A DNA stretch of 63,172 nt from positions 1 through 63,172 of the forward strand of contig NZ_RAWA01000009.1 in NCBI RefSeq assembly GCF_003611675.1, read 5' to 3'. Positions 1 through 7,947 of this stretch are shown here, in pieces. Position numbers and translations under genes: made by a program. Source of the DNA: Corallococcus sp. CA053C. Its GTDB lineage: Bacteria > Myxococcota > Myxococcia > Myxococcales > Myxococcaceae. Below the pieces are notes generated by a model. That model saw nothing but the letters and a program-made list of their open reading frames with translations, did no database searches and was not told where the DNA came from. How positions within the stretch are numbered: the first letter of the stretch is position 1; each line of letters opens with the position of its first letter.

Positions 1-14
1 CCTCCGCGGCACCC

Positions 15-1862
15 ATGGCCCACCCCGCCCAGCCGCTCCCGCCGGAGCCTTCCGTCCCCCTGTCGCCGGCGTCCGAAGCCGTCACGCCGCGCTTCCGCTT
101 CCTGCCCGCGGTGAACACGTGGAAGTACCACCTGCTGCTCGCCACGGTGGCCATCCTCATCCTGGGCCCGCTGGGTGGCGTGGCCGCGTCGTACATGAAC
201 TTCAGCCTGGGCTTCTTCGTCGCGAGCCAGGTGCTCTCCGGCATCCTCGGCAGCGTCGTCACCTACGGCTACGGCGCGGAGGGCAAGCACGGCGCCAACT
301 ACATGCAGACGATGGCCGCGTCGGTGGCCTCGCTGTGCGCCATGTCCGTGCTCATTCAAGCCATGGTGTGGCTGGGCATGCCCCAGCCGCCCGCGTGGCA
401 GCTGATGCTCTTCGTCGGGTGCGTGGGCATGTTCGGCGTGGGCGTGGGCATGCTCTACACGCCGCTGCTCGTGGACCGGCTCCAGCTGGACTACCCGTCC
501 GGATACGCGGTGGCCAACATCCTGCGAGCCCTCACCGACAAGCGCCTGCTCAAGGCCTCCATCGCGAAGCTGGGCGGCGGCACCGGCCTGGGCATCCTCG
601 CGGCGTTGCTCACGGAGAAGGTGGCCCAGGTGGCCGCGCTGAGCGTGAGCACCTCCACGGTGGGCGCCGGCATGGTGGTGGGCAGCCGCATCACCGTTCC
701 CGCGATGTGCATGGGCCTGCTGGGCTTCGCGCTCACGCAGGACCTGCGCGACATCGGTTGGCTGGGGCCCGATGATCCGTACCGGAAGATTGGCTTCCTC
801 ATCTCACTCGCGATGATCTGCGGCGCGGCGCTGGTGGACCTGGCGCTGCTCGCGGTGCAGGCGGTGGCGCGCATCCGCGGCCGGGCGCAGGCGCCGGTGG
901 ACGACGAGCCCTCGTGGAAGAAGGTCAACGTACCCCGGCTCGTCGCCTGGGTGCTGGGCTGGGGCGCGGCCGTCGTCGTCGTGGCCACGCAGGTGCTGCA
1001 CCAGCCCGTGGGCTTCATCGTCTTCGGGCTCGCGCTGTCGCTCCTGTTCGTGCTCATCAACGGCATCGCCTACGGCATCAGCGACAACAACCCCATCTCC
1101 AGCGCGTTCGTGATGTCCGTGCTGCTGATGTCGCTGTTGGGCCTGAAGGATCCGCTGGTGGGCCTGATGGCGTCCTCCATCCTGCTCATCTCCACGTCGG
1201 TGGGCTGTGACATGCAGCAGGACCGCTCCACCGGCTGGCGGCTGGGCACCAACCGCGTGGTGCAGTTCCGCTACCAGGTGCTGGGCATCTTCATGGGCGC
1301 GGTGCTGTGCGTGGGCCTGGCGCACGTCTTCATGAGCGCCTACCCGGTGCTGTCCGTGAACCAGCTGGACCATCCCGATACGAAGGTGGGCCAGTGGGGC
1401 TCCGCGATGACCTACAAGTTCGTGGGCGCCATCCGCGACCTGGGCACGCTGTCGGACCACAAGGTGAAGGCGCTGTTCATCGGCCTGGGCATCGGCTTCA
1501 CGCTGGAGGTCCTGCGCAAGGTGGTCCGCCGCCATCCCCGCTACCTGCGCTTCGTGCAGGGCTCGCGCACCGGCTTCGCGGTGGGTTACGCGATGGATTC
1601 GGTGGTGCTGGCGAGCCCCTACGCGTCCGCGTTCGGCGGCTTCATCGCGCTGCCAGCGGCGCTGTGGTTCGGCGCGGGTGGCATCCTCACGTCGCTGTTC
1701 AACACCGCCGCCAAGCGCTTCGCGCGACCGCCCGCCCCGGGCGAGACAGTCCTCCCGGAGGACATGAGCACCATGTCCCTGGTGGGCGGCGGCCTCATCG
1801 CGGGCGAGTCGCTCTTCTACCTCTTCGTGGGCCTGTACGGCCTGCTCGCGCTGCTGGGCTGA
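15..1862 (+). CDS. OPT family oligopeptide/metal-complex transporter
   Basis: Predicted inner-membrane symporter of the oligopeptide transporter (OPT) superfamily, 615 aa, within the size range of bacterial OPT proteins. The sequence is a succession of hydrophobic helices starting near residue 38, with a soluble N-terminal Pro-rich stretch. Typical OPT features are the GG(V)AASYMNF-like first helix, a PSG-YAVANILRAL loop near residue 155-170 and a late GFAVGYAMDS segment. Bacterial OPT members move oligopeptides or iron/nickel chelates; the substrate cannot be read here. The ATG at 15 is the first in frame, but only 14 bases precede it, so the start is provisional. The gene ends just before the regulated tRNA-synthetase locus and shares its strand. 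Confidence 0.85.
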   Translation: MAHPAQPLPPEPSVPLSPASEAVTPRFRFLPAVNTWKYHLLLATVAILILGPLGGVAASYMNFSLGFFVASQVLSGILGSVVTYGYGAEGKHGANYMQTMAASVASLCAMSVLIQAMVWLGMPQPPAWQLMLFVGCVGMFGVGVGMLYTPLLVDRLQLDYPSGYAVANILRALTDKRLLKASIAKLGGGTGLGILAALLTEKVAQVAALSVSTSTVGAGMVVGSRITVPAMCMGLLGFALTQDLRDIGWLGPDDPYRKIGFLISLAMICGAALVDLALLAVQAVARIRGRAQAPVDDEPSWKKVNVPRLVAWVLGWGAAVVVVATQVLHQPVGFIVFGLALSLLFVLINGIAYGISDNNPISSAFVMSVLLMSLLGLKDPLVGLMASSILLISTSVGCDMQQDRSTGWRLGTNRVVQFRYQVLGIFMGAVLCVGLAHVFMSAYPVLSVNQLDHPDTKVGQWGSAMTYKFVGAIRDLGTLSDHKVKALFIGLGIGFTLEVLRKVVRRHPRYLRFVQGSRTGFAVGYAMDSVVLASPYASAFGGFIALPAALWFGAGGILTSLFNTAAKRFARPPAPGETVLPEDMSTMSLVGGGLIAGESLFYLFVGLYGLLALLG

Positions 1863-1887
1863 AGCCCACCCTGCCCCGGTGCACGGC

Positions 1888-1920
1888 TTGACTTTCCGTG
1901 CGACCGGGAGCACTTCTTGT
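1888..1920 (+). promoter_or_regulatory. possible promoter for the Thr-leader/ThrRS transcript
   Basis: A good -35-like hexamer TTGACT lies at 1888-1893, 36 bases before the leader GTG. The -10 region is weak (CACTTC or ACTTCT at 17-18 bases spacing). If this is the promoter, transcription would begin almost at the leader start codon. This is a pattern call only. Confidence 0.3.
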
Positions 1921-1923
1921 CCC

Positions 1924-2007
1924 GTGAACCTCGTCAACACCACCACCGCGACCACGACCACCACCGCTTCGGCGGGAGTGGGAACGGTGCGCGTGTCGGT
2001 GGTCTGA
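1924..2007 (+). CDS. Thr-rich leader peptide upstream of ThrRS gene
   Basis: A 27-codon ORF starting with GTG and ending TGA reads MNLVN-TTTATTTTT-ASAGVGTVRVSVV. Eight of nine consecutive codons (1939-1965) are threonine (ACC/ACG), with one more Thr codon downstream. A GGGAG sequence at 1906-1910 could serve as a distant ribosome site. The ORF lies directly upstream of a threonyl-tRNA synthetase gene, on the same strand, and its stop is followed within a few bases by a strong hairpin. This is the classic layout of an amino-acid leader peptide whose translation stalls when the charged tRNA is scarce. The peptide itself is probably not functional as a product. Confidence 0.75.
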   Translation: MNLVNTTTATTTTTASAGVGTVRVSVV

Positions 2008-2056
2008 CGAGCGCACGGTTTCCCGCCCCGCCGAGTTCCGGCCGGGGCGACCGTGC
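1957..2056 (+). promoter_or_regulatory. candidate attenuator with competing hairpins
   Basis: Three pairings can be read. Arm 1:2 is ACCACCG (1960-1966, inside the Thr codons) with CGGTGGT (1997-2003). Arm 2:3 is GTGCGC (1987-1992) with GCGCAC (2011-2016). Arm 3:4 is GCACGGT (2013-2019) with ACCGTGC (2050-2056), continued by CGCCCCG (2024-2030) with CGGGGCG (2043-2049). The 2:3 and 3:4 pairings share bases 2013-2016, so they exclude each other as in antiterminator/terminator pairs. A ribosome stalled on the Thr codons would block 1:2 and favour 2:3. There is no U-tract after 2056, so the 3:4 stem is not a textbook intrinsic terminator. Confidence 0.6.
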
Positions 2057-2122
2057 AAGCAGCATTCACGTCCCGTGTCCGGCCCCGGCTTCTTCACCCG
2101 ACCGACACACGGAGTCACGACG

Positions 2123-3325
2123 ATGCTCGACGAACACGACCACCGCGCGCTGGGCCAGCGCCTCGACCTCTTCCACCTGCAGGAGGAGGCCGCGGGCATG
2201 GTGTTCTGGCACCCGCGCGGCCTGATGCTGTACCGACTCCTGGAGGAGCACGTCCGCCAGCGCATGCGCGACGAGGGCTACCAGGAAGTCCGTACGCCGC
2301 AGCTGTTCTCCCAGCCGCTGTGGGAGCAGAGCGGCCACTGGGAGAACTTCCGCGAGAACATGTTCTGCCTGCCCGAGGGAGAGCGGCACCTGGCCCTCAA
2401 GCCGGTGAGCTGCCCGGGCCACATCCACCTCGTGCAGCGCATGGCGCCCAGCCACCGCGACCTGCCCCTGCGACTGGGGGAGTTCGGGCTGGTGCACCGC
2501 AGCGAGCCCAGCGGCGCGATGCACGGGCTGTTCCGCCTGCGCCAGTTCACGCAGGACGACGGCCACATCTTCTGCGCGGAGGAGCAGGTGGAGGCGGAGG
2601 TGGTGCGCTTCGTGAAGTCGCTGCGCGCGTTCTACGCGGGCTTCGGCTTCGACCACGTGCAGGTGGCCTTCTCCAGCCGTCCGGCCCAGCGCGCCGGCAG
2701 CGACGCGGTGTGGGACCAGGCGGAGGCGTGGCTCCAGTCCGCGGCAAGGCAGGCCGGGCTCCAGTTCGTGGAGCAGCCGGGCCAGGGCGCCTTCTACGGG
2801 CCCAAGCTGGAGTTCGTGCTCAACGACAGGCTGGGGCGCGCGTGGCAGTGCGGCACGATCCAGCTGGACCTGGTGCTGCCGGAGCGCTTCGACCTGCGCT
2901 ACGTCGACACGTCCGGCGCCCGCCTGCGCCCGGTGATGCTTCACCGCGCGCTGTTCGGCAGCCTGGAGCGGTTCATCGGCATCCTGCTCGAGCACCACGG
3001 GGGCGCGCTGCCCGCGTGGCTCGCGCCCGAACAGGTGGTCGTGGCATCCGTGGGCGCGGGGGCCGCCGCGTACGCGGAACGACTGGTGGCCCGGTTGAGA
3101 CAGGCAGGTTGTCGCGCCCGGGCGGACGTGCGGGACGAGTCGCTGTCGCGCAAGGTCGCCAGTGCGCACCAGGACAGCGTTCCCTTCCTGGCGGTGGTGG
3201 GCGGCCGTGAAGTGGAGGGAAACAACGTCCGCCTGCGCCAGCGCGACGGTAGTCAGCGCGACCTGCCGTGGGATGAGGCCGTGGCGTGGCTGTCCGCCGC
3301 GTGCCAGCCGGCCGTGGCGGGCTGA
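2123..3325 (+). CDS. thrS: threonyl-tRNA synthetase, editing-domain-less form
   Basis: Class II aminoacyl-tRNA synthetase charging tRNA-Thr in the cytoplasm, 400 aa. Only the catalytic core (about 1-290) and the C-terminal anticodon-binding domain (about 300-395) are present; the N-terminal TGS and editing domains of the usual ~640-aa ThrRS are absent. Family motifs are KPVSCPGH (Zn Cys), HRSEPSG...FTQDDGHIFC (motif 2 and Zn His) and MLHRALFGSLERFIGILLEH (motif 3 and third Zn ligand). The ATG at 2123 is chosen because GGAG at 2111-2114 is well spaced and homology begins there. It follows the Thr-rich leader and probable attenuator, which implies regulation by threonyl-tRNA level. A full-length thrS is expected elsewhere in the genome but cannot be seen here. 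Confidence 0.88.
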   Translation: MLDEHDHRALGQRLDLFHLQEEAAGMVFWHPRGLMLYRLLEEHVRQRMRDEGYQEVRTPQLFSQPLWEQSGHWENFRENMFCLPEGERHLALKPVSCPGHIHLVQRMAPSHRDLPLRLGEFGLVHRSEPSGAMHGLFRLRQFTQDDGHIFCAEEQVEAEVVRFVKSLRAFYAGFGFDHVQVAFSSRPAQRAGSDAVWDQAEAWLQSAARQAGLQFVEQPGQGAFYGPKLEFVLNDRLGRAWQCGTIQLDLVLPERFDLRYVDTSGARLRPVMLHRALFGSLERFIGILLEHHGGALPAWLAPEQVVVASVGAGAAAYAERLVARLRQAGCRARADVRDESLSRKVASAHQDSVPFLAVVGGREVEGNNVRLRQRDGSQRDLPWDEAVAWLSAACQPAVAG

Positions 3326-3333
3326 TCAGGAGT

Positions 3334-3378
3334 GAAGGCCCGGTGTTCCCTTCGCGCGAAGGGGATGCCGGGCCCTTC
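3334..3378. terminator. bidirectional hairpin between convergent genes
   Basis: Outer arms GAAGGCCCGG (3334-3343) and CCGGGCCCTTC (3368-3378) enclose a perfect 16-base palindrome, CCCTTCGCGCGAAGGG (3348-3363). It lies between the ThrRS stop and the end of the convergent CBS gene. There is no clear T-run, as is common in GC-rich genomes, so the terminator role is inferred from position and stem strength. Confidence 0.55.
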
Positions 3379-3384
3379 CGGCGC

Positions 3385-3804
3385 TCACGAGTAGAGGCTG
3401 AGGTGCTCCAGCAGCTCGCCGGGGCGCAGCAGCTTGCCGGGCACCGAGGCGACGTCGTCCATGCTGAGGATGCCCACCGCGTGGTGCTCGTCGTCGACGA
3501 CGACCAACCGGCGCACGTTCTTGTCCTCCATCAACAGCTCGCCGACATCCAGCGTGTCGTCTTCAGAGCAGGTGATGACGGTGGGGGTCATCGCCTCCCG
3601 CACCGGCGTGACGTTGGGGTCCTTTCCCAGGGCCGTGGAGCGCACGGCAATGTCGCGGTCGGTCAGCATGCCCACGAGCTCGCCGTTTTCGGTGACGGGC
3701 AGTGCTCCCAGCGAGTGGGCGCGCATGCGTTCCGCGGCGGTGCGCAGGCACTCATCCGCGTCGATGGTCTCCACGTCCTTGTGCATCAGTTCCGAGATCC
3801 GCAT
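3385..3804 (-). CDS. CBS-domain pair protein
   Basis: A small stand-alone CBS-pair (Bateman) protein of 139 aa. Two CBS motifs are visible: [23 protein letters not shown] ending in GMLTDRDI (about 1-65), and [23 protein letters not shown] ending in VGILSMDDV (about 72-130). Such modules bind adenosyl ligands or act as energy/ionic sensors; the ligand and partner cannot be told. The start at 3804 is preferred over the longer frame because a GGGGAGG ribosome site lies just upstream and the preceding codons are low-complexity. It is divergent from msrB and convergent with the ThrRS gene. Confidence 0.85.
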   Translation of the reverse strand: MRISELMHKDVETIDADECLRTAAERMRAHSLGALPVTENGELVGMLTDRDIAVRSTALGKDPNVTPVREAMTPTVITCSEDDTLDVGELLMEDKNVRRLVVVDDEHHAVGILSMDDVASVPGKLLRPGELLEHLSLYS

Positions 3805-4021
3805 CGGTACCTCCCCCGGGGGTGACGAGCTCCCACCGTGGAGTAGAACCGCCGTGCCGGGCCCCCTTCGTCGGCCCCGTCCCAGGGCCTGGAAGGCCGT
3901 GCCTGGGGGCACCGGAGCGCCGGGCCCCCGCCTGTTCCCCTGCTATATGGTGCGACGGGAAACGCGCCGGGGCATCCAAGGACGCGCTCCAGGCAGCAGC
4001 CCGAAACGTGGAGGAGGACCC

Positions 4022-4444
4022 ATGGCGGACAAGCTCAATCTTTCCAATGACGAGTGGCGCAAGCGCCTCACCCCCGAGGAATTCGACGTGCTGCGCCGGC
4101 ACGGCACCGAGTACCCCGGGACGGGCTGTTTCCTGGCCACCAAGACGCCGGGAACCTACGTGTGCGCGGGATGCAACAACCCCCTGTTCAAGTCCGGGAC
4201 GAAGTTCGAGTCCGGCACGGGCTGGCCGTCGTTCACCCAGGCGCTGTCCCCGGACTCGCTCACGGAGATCCGCGACGTGTCCCACGGCATGGTGCGCACC
4301 GAGGTCCGCTGCGCACGGTGCGACGGACACCTGGGCCACGTGTTCCCGGACGGCCCGGCTCCCACGGGGCTGCGCTACTGCATGAACTCGGTGGCCATGA
4401 AGCACATCCCCGAAGGCAGCCCCATCGAGCTGGTCCGCGCCTGA
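4022..4444 (+). CDS. msrB: peptide-methionine (R)-S-oxide reductase MsrB
   Basis: Reduces the R-epimer of methionine sulfoxide in proteins, a cytoplasmic oxidative-damage repair role. The 140-aa length is normal for a single-domain MsrB. Visible features are the two zinc CxxC pairs (CAGC, CARC), the GTGWPSF core and the catalytic-Cys motif RYCMNSVAM near the C-terminus. The first-helix [19 protein letters not shown] sequence is also typical. The ATG at 4022 follows a strong GGAGGA box (about 4010-4018). A TATATG (3943-3948) about 75 bases upstream could be a -10 box, but no -35 is evident. Monocistronic by context. Confidence 0.95.
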   Translation: MADKLNLSNDEWRKRLTPEEFDVLRRHGTEYPGTGCFLATKTPGTYVCAGCNNPLFKSGTKFESGTGWPSFTQALSPDSLTEIRDVSHGMVRTEVRCARCDGHLGHVFPDGPAPTGLRYCMNSVAMKHIPEGSPIELVRA

Positions 4445-4588
4445 GCAGGTCGCCAGAAGCTCGTTGACACATCCGGCGAGCAAGCGCGGCGCGGACGGCT
4501 GCGTCTGAGGTCCAGCGACGCAGGCGCTTCCCCTCAGGAGGCGTGCGGGGCTTCCTGGTCGAAAGAAGAGGCGAAGGGCTGTCGCTGC

Positions 4589-5749
4589 TCACGAAGCCGG
4601 GGGTCCTTGGCCGTGGGCAATGGAGGAGTCAAGCGGCCCACCCTCCACGCAGGTGTGTCCGCGAGCGCCTATGGGTGGAGGCTTGGACTGGAAGCCCCCT
4701 TCCGGAGACAAAGCGCCACAACCTGTCCGACAGTCGGACAGGTTGCCCAAGGCCGCACCCGACACGTCCCCTCTGGCGCACTCACCACCAGGGTCGCTGG
4801 GGTTGAGCCCAGGGGCGACCTGGAACCGCAGCGCCTCGCGGTCCGGCTCCACGGGAAGGGCCTGCGCATGGGGCCGGGGTACAGCCCCGAGCGCCTCGGT
4901 GTCCTCGGCGGCTGGCGCGAGGCCGCCGAGGCCCTGCGCCTCCACGCAAGGGTGTACCTCCAGCGCAGCGTCCTGCTCGGAGGCTGACGCGAGGTCGCCG
5001 ACGGGGCACGCCCGGGCGCGGTGGGCTTCTGGAGCGACAGTCTGGGGGGCGGGGGCGAAGTCGTCGAGCACGCGCTCATCGCGCGTCCTCAGCAGCGCCG
5101 GCAACTGGTGCTGGAGCGCCCGCGTGTCGCGTTCCCGCAGGGCCTCCATCGCACAGCTGGCCCACTGGCGCAGCGGCTCACCGCCCATGAAGGACAGGAG
5201 CCGGGCCGCGCCGCCGTGCAACGCCCGCTGCAGCGATTGAATGAGGAGCAGGTGACCGGGACGGGCCGCCGCCTGGGCCGCCAACCGCAGCAACTCGAAT
5301 TCCAACTGCGCGCACCGGGCACCCGACTCCCAGCGCGCCGCGTCCCAAAGCTTGAAGCAGGCTTCTCCCAGCCTGCCCAGGGCTGCCTCGGAAGCGCTCG
5401 CGCAGCAGTCCGCCAGCAGTTCCACCAGCACCTGCCGCTTGAGGCAGAAGTATCCCTCAAGCAGCCACCGACCTTCCGGGGAGCGCGCGTCATGCAGCGC
5501 TAGGCCCAGGTTCTCCAGCGTCAGCGATTCGTCCAGCGCCACCGCGCGCGTCTTGCGTCCGGGGTGCTGCACCACCAGGCCCCGCGCCGCCAGCCGTCGC
5601 AGCGCCTCACGCACGGTGCCCCGGGATACCCCATAGCGACGTGCCAACTTCTGCTCCGAGCCCAGCTGCCCGCTCTCCGGCAGCCTCTCCAGCGAAATCT
5701 CACGCTCGAGTTGCTCCTCCACGTACGCAACCAGCCCTACCCGCTCCAT
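4589..5749 (-). CDS. GntR/FadR-family transcriptional regulator with long C-terminal tail
   Basis: DNA-binding regulator of 386 aa. Residues about 1-70 form the GntR winged helix (SEQKLARRYGVSRGTVREAL, then LVVQHPGRKTRAV). Residues about 75-215 are helical and resemble the FadR/FCD effector domain. The last ~150 residues are Ala/Pro-rich, look disordered and exceed the usual 230-260 aa family length. The frame of this tail runs through a 25-bp palindromic repeat (4720-4744), so the original stop may have been lost or the tail may be a repeat-driven extension. Two ATGs (5755 and 5749) are possible; 5749 has the better spacing from AGGAGG. It is divergent from the GH18 gene, a plausible but unproven target. 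Confidence 0.75.
   Translation of the reverse strand: MERVGLVAYVEEQLEREISLERLPESGQLGSEQKLARRYGVSRGTVREALRRLAARGLVVQHPGRKTRAVALDESLTLENLGLALHDARSPEGRWLLEGYFCLKRQVLVELLADCCASASEAALGRLGEACFKLWDAARWESGARCAQLEFELLRLAAQAAARPGHLLLIQSLQRALHGGAARLLSFMGGEPLRQWASCAMEALRERDTRALQHQLPALLRTRDERVLDDFAPAPQTVAPEAHRARACPVGDLASASEQDAALEVHPCVEAQGLGGLAPAAEDTEALGAVPRPHAQALPVEPDREALRFQVAPGLNPSDPGGECARGDVSGAALGNLSDCRTGCGALSPEGGFQSKPPPIGARGHTCVEGGPLDSSIAHGQGPPAS
4720..4744. repeat. 25-bp palindromic repeat, copy 1
   Basis: Perfect palindrome: AACCTGTCCGAC, central A, then its reverse complement GTCGGACAGGTT. It lies inside the C-terminal tail frame of the GntR-like gene. A second copy with one mismatch is at 5869-5893. 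Size, symmetry and recurrence suggest a REP-like dispersed element, though an operator is not excluded. Confidence 0.8.
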
Positions 5750-5868
5750 CACCATCGCCCTCCTCGCCCCAGTCGCTCCCACCAAACCAGAGGGGTCTGA
5801 CATGGACGCGAGGGACACCCGTCCTCGTCTCCTGCCGGGCCGGGGCGGCTGCGGCCTCATGCGGCGCG

Positions 5869-5893
5869 AACCTGTCCGACAGTCAGACAGGTT
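5869..5893. repeat. 25-bp palindromic repeat, copy 2
   Basis: Same palindrome as 4720-4744 with one substitution in the right arm (GTCAGACAGGTT). It sits in the 283-base divergent region between the GntR-like regulator and the GH18 gene. It could therefore also serve as an operator for either gene, but its twin inside coding sequence argues for a dispersed repeat. Confidence 0.8.
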
Positions 5894-6032
5894 GGGCGCG
5901 AAGTGCGCCTCCCGAAGGCGCGCGTCCTCGCGGTGGACTTCGGGTCACAGGCGTTGTTGACGAACTCCTGGCGACCTCCTCGCTCTCCCGAAGCAGGACG
6001 CGCCTCCTCTGCCTCTGCGAGGATGGGAGGCC

Positions 6033-7925
6033 ATGCGACGACCTCCGGCCGGACTCCGGGTGCTGCTCACCGCGCTGTTGCTCGGCGGTGTTTCCCAGGG
6101 GGCCCCACCCCCGAAGGCCGTACCGCCCACGCCATCCCAGGTGACGTGGCTCTATCAGGACCGGCTGGCGTCGCCCTGGGAGGACCTGACGTGGGCTGGC
6201 GCGCACGCGATGAGCGCCACCACGCCAGGGGCCTCAGGCAGCCACGCGATCTCCGTGACGCTGGGGCCGTGGGAGGCGCTGTACTTCGGCCACCCGGGCT
6301 TCGACGTGTCACCGGAGGACACGCTGGTGCTCAAGGTGAATGGCGGAAAGGACGGCTCGAACGCGGCGGTGCGCGCGCGCGTCGTCATCGGCGCCGAGCA
6401 GCCCGTGGGCGTGCCACTGGGCTCCACCTGCGAGGGCGGCGCCATCCCGGCTCGCAAGTGGACGACGTGCCGCGTGTCGTTGGCGAAGCTGCTGCCCGAA
6501 GGCCGCACGCGCATCACCGGCTTGTGGCTTCAGGAGGACAGCGGCAGGACGCTGCCGCCCCTCTTCTTCGACGACATCGGCATCGAGCAGGGCCCCAGGC
6601 CGGTGAGGCTCACGCTGGAGACGCCCGCGGTCTTCCTGGCTCCGGGCGCCACGCACGTTTTCCGAGCCACCGTGACGAACAGCACGGACACGGAAGTGAC
6701 GTGGAGCGTGGAGCCCGGAAACGAGCGCGGCACCCTCAGCGCCACCGGCGTCTACACCGCGCCCCGCAAGCCGGGCACGTACCGGGTGATGGTCCGGAGC
6801 AAGGCCGACCCGAGCCAGCTGGCCGTGGCCAGCGTGGTGGTGGGCGCATCCCCGGCCGTGAGGGGTTCCCCGGGCCAGGGCGGCAAGTGGGTGTCGGGCT
6901 ACTACACGGGCTGGAACGCGGACGACTATCCACCGGAGAAGGTGGACTTCAGCGCGCTCACGCACATCCTCGTGGGCCGCGTCACGCCGAAAGCAGACGG
7001 CACGCTGAGCACGAAGTTCGACAACGACCGGGGGCCGGAGATCGCCCGCACGCTGTCGAAGCGCGCGCACGCCTCGGGCCGCAAGGCGCTCATCATGGTG
7101 GGCGGCTCCGGTGAGCACGACGGCTGGGTGGGCGCCGCCTCCGACGAGAACCGAGCGAAGTTCGTCCGCTCGCTGCTGAAGGCGATGGATGACTTCGGCT
7201 ACGACGGGCTCGACCTGGATTGGGAGCCCGTGAAGCCGGAGGACCGGCCCCAGTTGCTGGCCCTCGTGAAGGCCCTGCGCGAGGCGCGGCCGACGATGCT
7301 CCTCACCTTCCCGCTCCATTGGATCAACACCAACTTCCCCACCGACGCCGACCCCTGGTTCGCGGAGCTGGCGACGCACCTCGACCAGATGAACCTGATG
7401 TCCTACGAGATGATTGGCGCGTGGGACGGCTGGAAGTCCTGGCACACGTCCGCGCTGAAGGGCGAACAGGGGCTGCACCCCACGTCCATCGCCTCCAGCC
7501 TGGAGCTGTGGGTGAAGGCGGGCATCCCCAAGGCGAAGCTGGGCCTGGGCATCCCCTTCTACGGCCTCGCGTGGCGCCACATCACCGGCCCCTACCAGCC
7601 CTTCACCGACTGGTCCGACTACGTGGGCGGGGACAACTCGTTCACCTACAAGAAGATCCTCCGCTATTCGAAGCAGGGCACGTACCACTGGGACGAGAGG
7701 GCCCAGGCCAGCTACGTGACCTTCGCGAAGGACAAGTTGGTGGAGGACGGGACGGTGACGTGGATCTCCTACGACAGCCCCCAGGCCATCGCCGCCAAGG
7801 GGGCCTTCGTGAAGCAGGAGGGCTACGGCGGCGCCATCATCTGGACCGTGAACCAGGGCTGCATCGACCCGGCTACCGGCGCCAACCCGCTGCTGGACGC
7901 GATGAGGGAGGCCTTCCTCCAGTAG
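6033..7925 (+). CDS. secreted glycoside hydrolase family 18 (chitinase-like) protein
   Basis: Exported hydrolase of 630 aa, probably acting on chitin or related GlcNAc polymers. A signal peptide covers about 1-24 (RRPPAGLR, hydrophobic core, SQGA). Residues about 30-195 form a beta-rich module resembling a carbohydrate-binding domain, and about 200-275 look like a bacterial Ig-like domain (TWSVEPGN...GVYTAP). The GH18 barrel starts near 290 (VSGYYTGWNADDY). Its catalytic motif DGLDLDWEP places the acid Glu at residue 398, followed by MNLMSYEMIGAWDGW and a C-terminal GGAIIWTVNQ strand. The start has a GGGAGG site just upstream. It fits the predatory/saprophytic habit of myxobacteria; exact substrate (chitin versus bacterial cell material) is unknown. 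Confidence 0.85.
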   Translation: MRRPPAGLRVLLTALLLGGVSQGAPPPKAVPPTPSQVTWLYQDRLASPWEDLTWAGAHAMSATTPGASGSHAISVTLGPWEALYFGHPGFDVSPEDTLVLKVNGGKDGSNAAVRARVVIGAEQPVGVPLGSTCEGGAIPARKWTTCRVSLAKLLPEGRTRITGLWLQEDSGRTLPPLFFDDIGIEQGPRPVRLTLETPAVFLAPGATHVFRATVTNSTDTEVTWSVEPGNERGTLSATGVYTAPRKPGTYRVMVRSKADPSQLAVASVVVGASPAVRGSPGQGGKWVSGYYTGWNADDYPPEKVDFSALTHILVGRVTPKADGTLSTKFDNDRGPEIARTLSKRAHASGRKALIMVGGSGEHDGWVGAASDENRAKFVRSLLKAMDDFGYDGLDLDWEPVKPEDRPQLLALVKALREARPTMLLTFPLHWINTNFPTDADPWFAELATHLDQMNLMSYEMIGAWDGWKSWHTSALKGEQGLHPTSIASSLELWVKAGIPKAKLGLGIPFYGLAWRHITGPYQPFTDWSDYVGGDNSFTYKKILRYSKQGTYHWDERAQASYVTFAKDKLVEDGTVTWISYDSPQAIAAKGAFVKQEGYGGAIIWTVNQGCIDPATGANPLLDAMREAFLQ

Positions 7926-7947
7926 CAGGAAGGCCCCTCGGCCTGCT

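Noticed and set aside
1963-3210. Alternative start for the ThrRS at 2075
   Set aside because: The extra 16 residues have no family similarity and lack a ribosome site, while 2123 has GGAG at 8 bases.
2123-3325. ThrRS as a self-resistance copy for the biosynthetic cluster
   Set aside because: It lies 22 kb away behind unrelated housekeeping genes, and the Thr-leader gives a simpler explanation for a regulated second copy.
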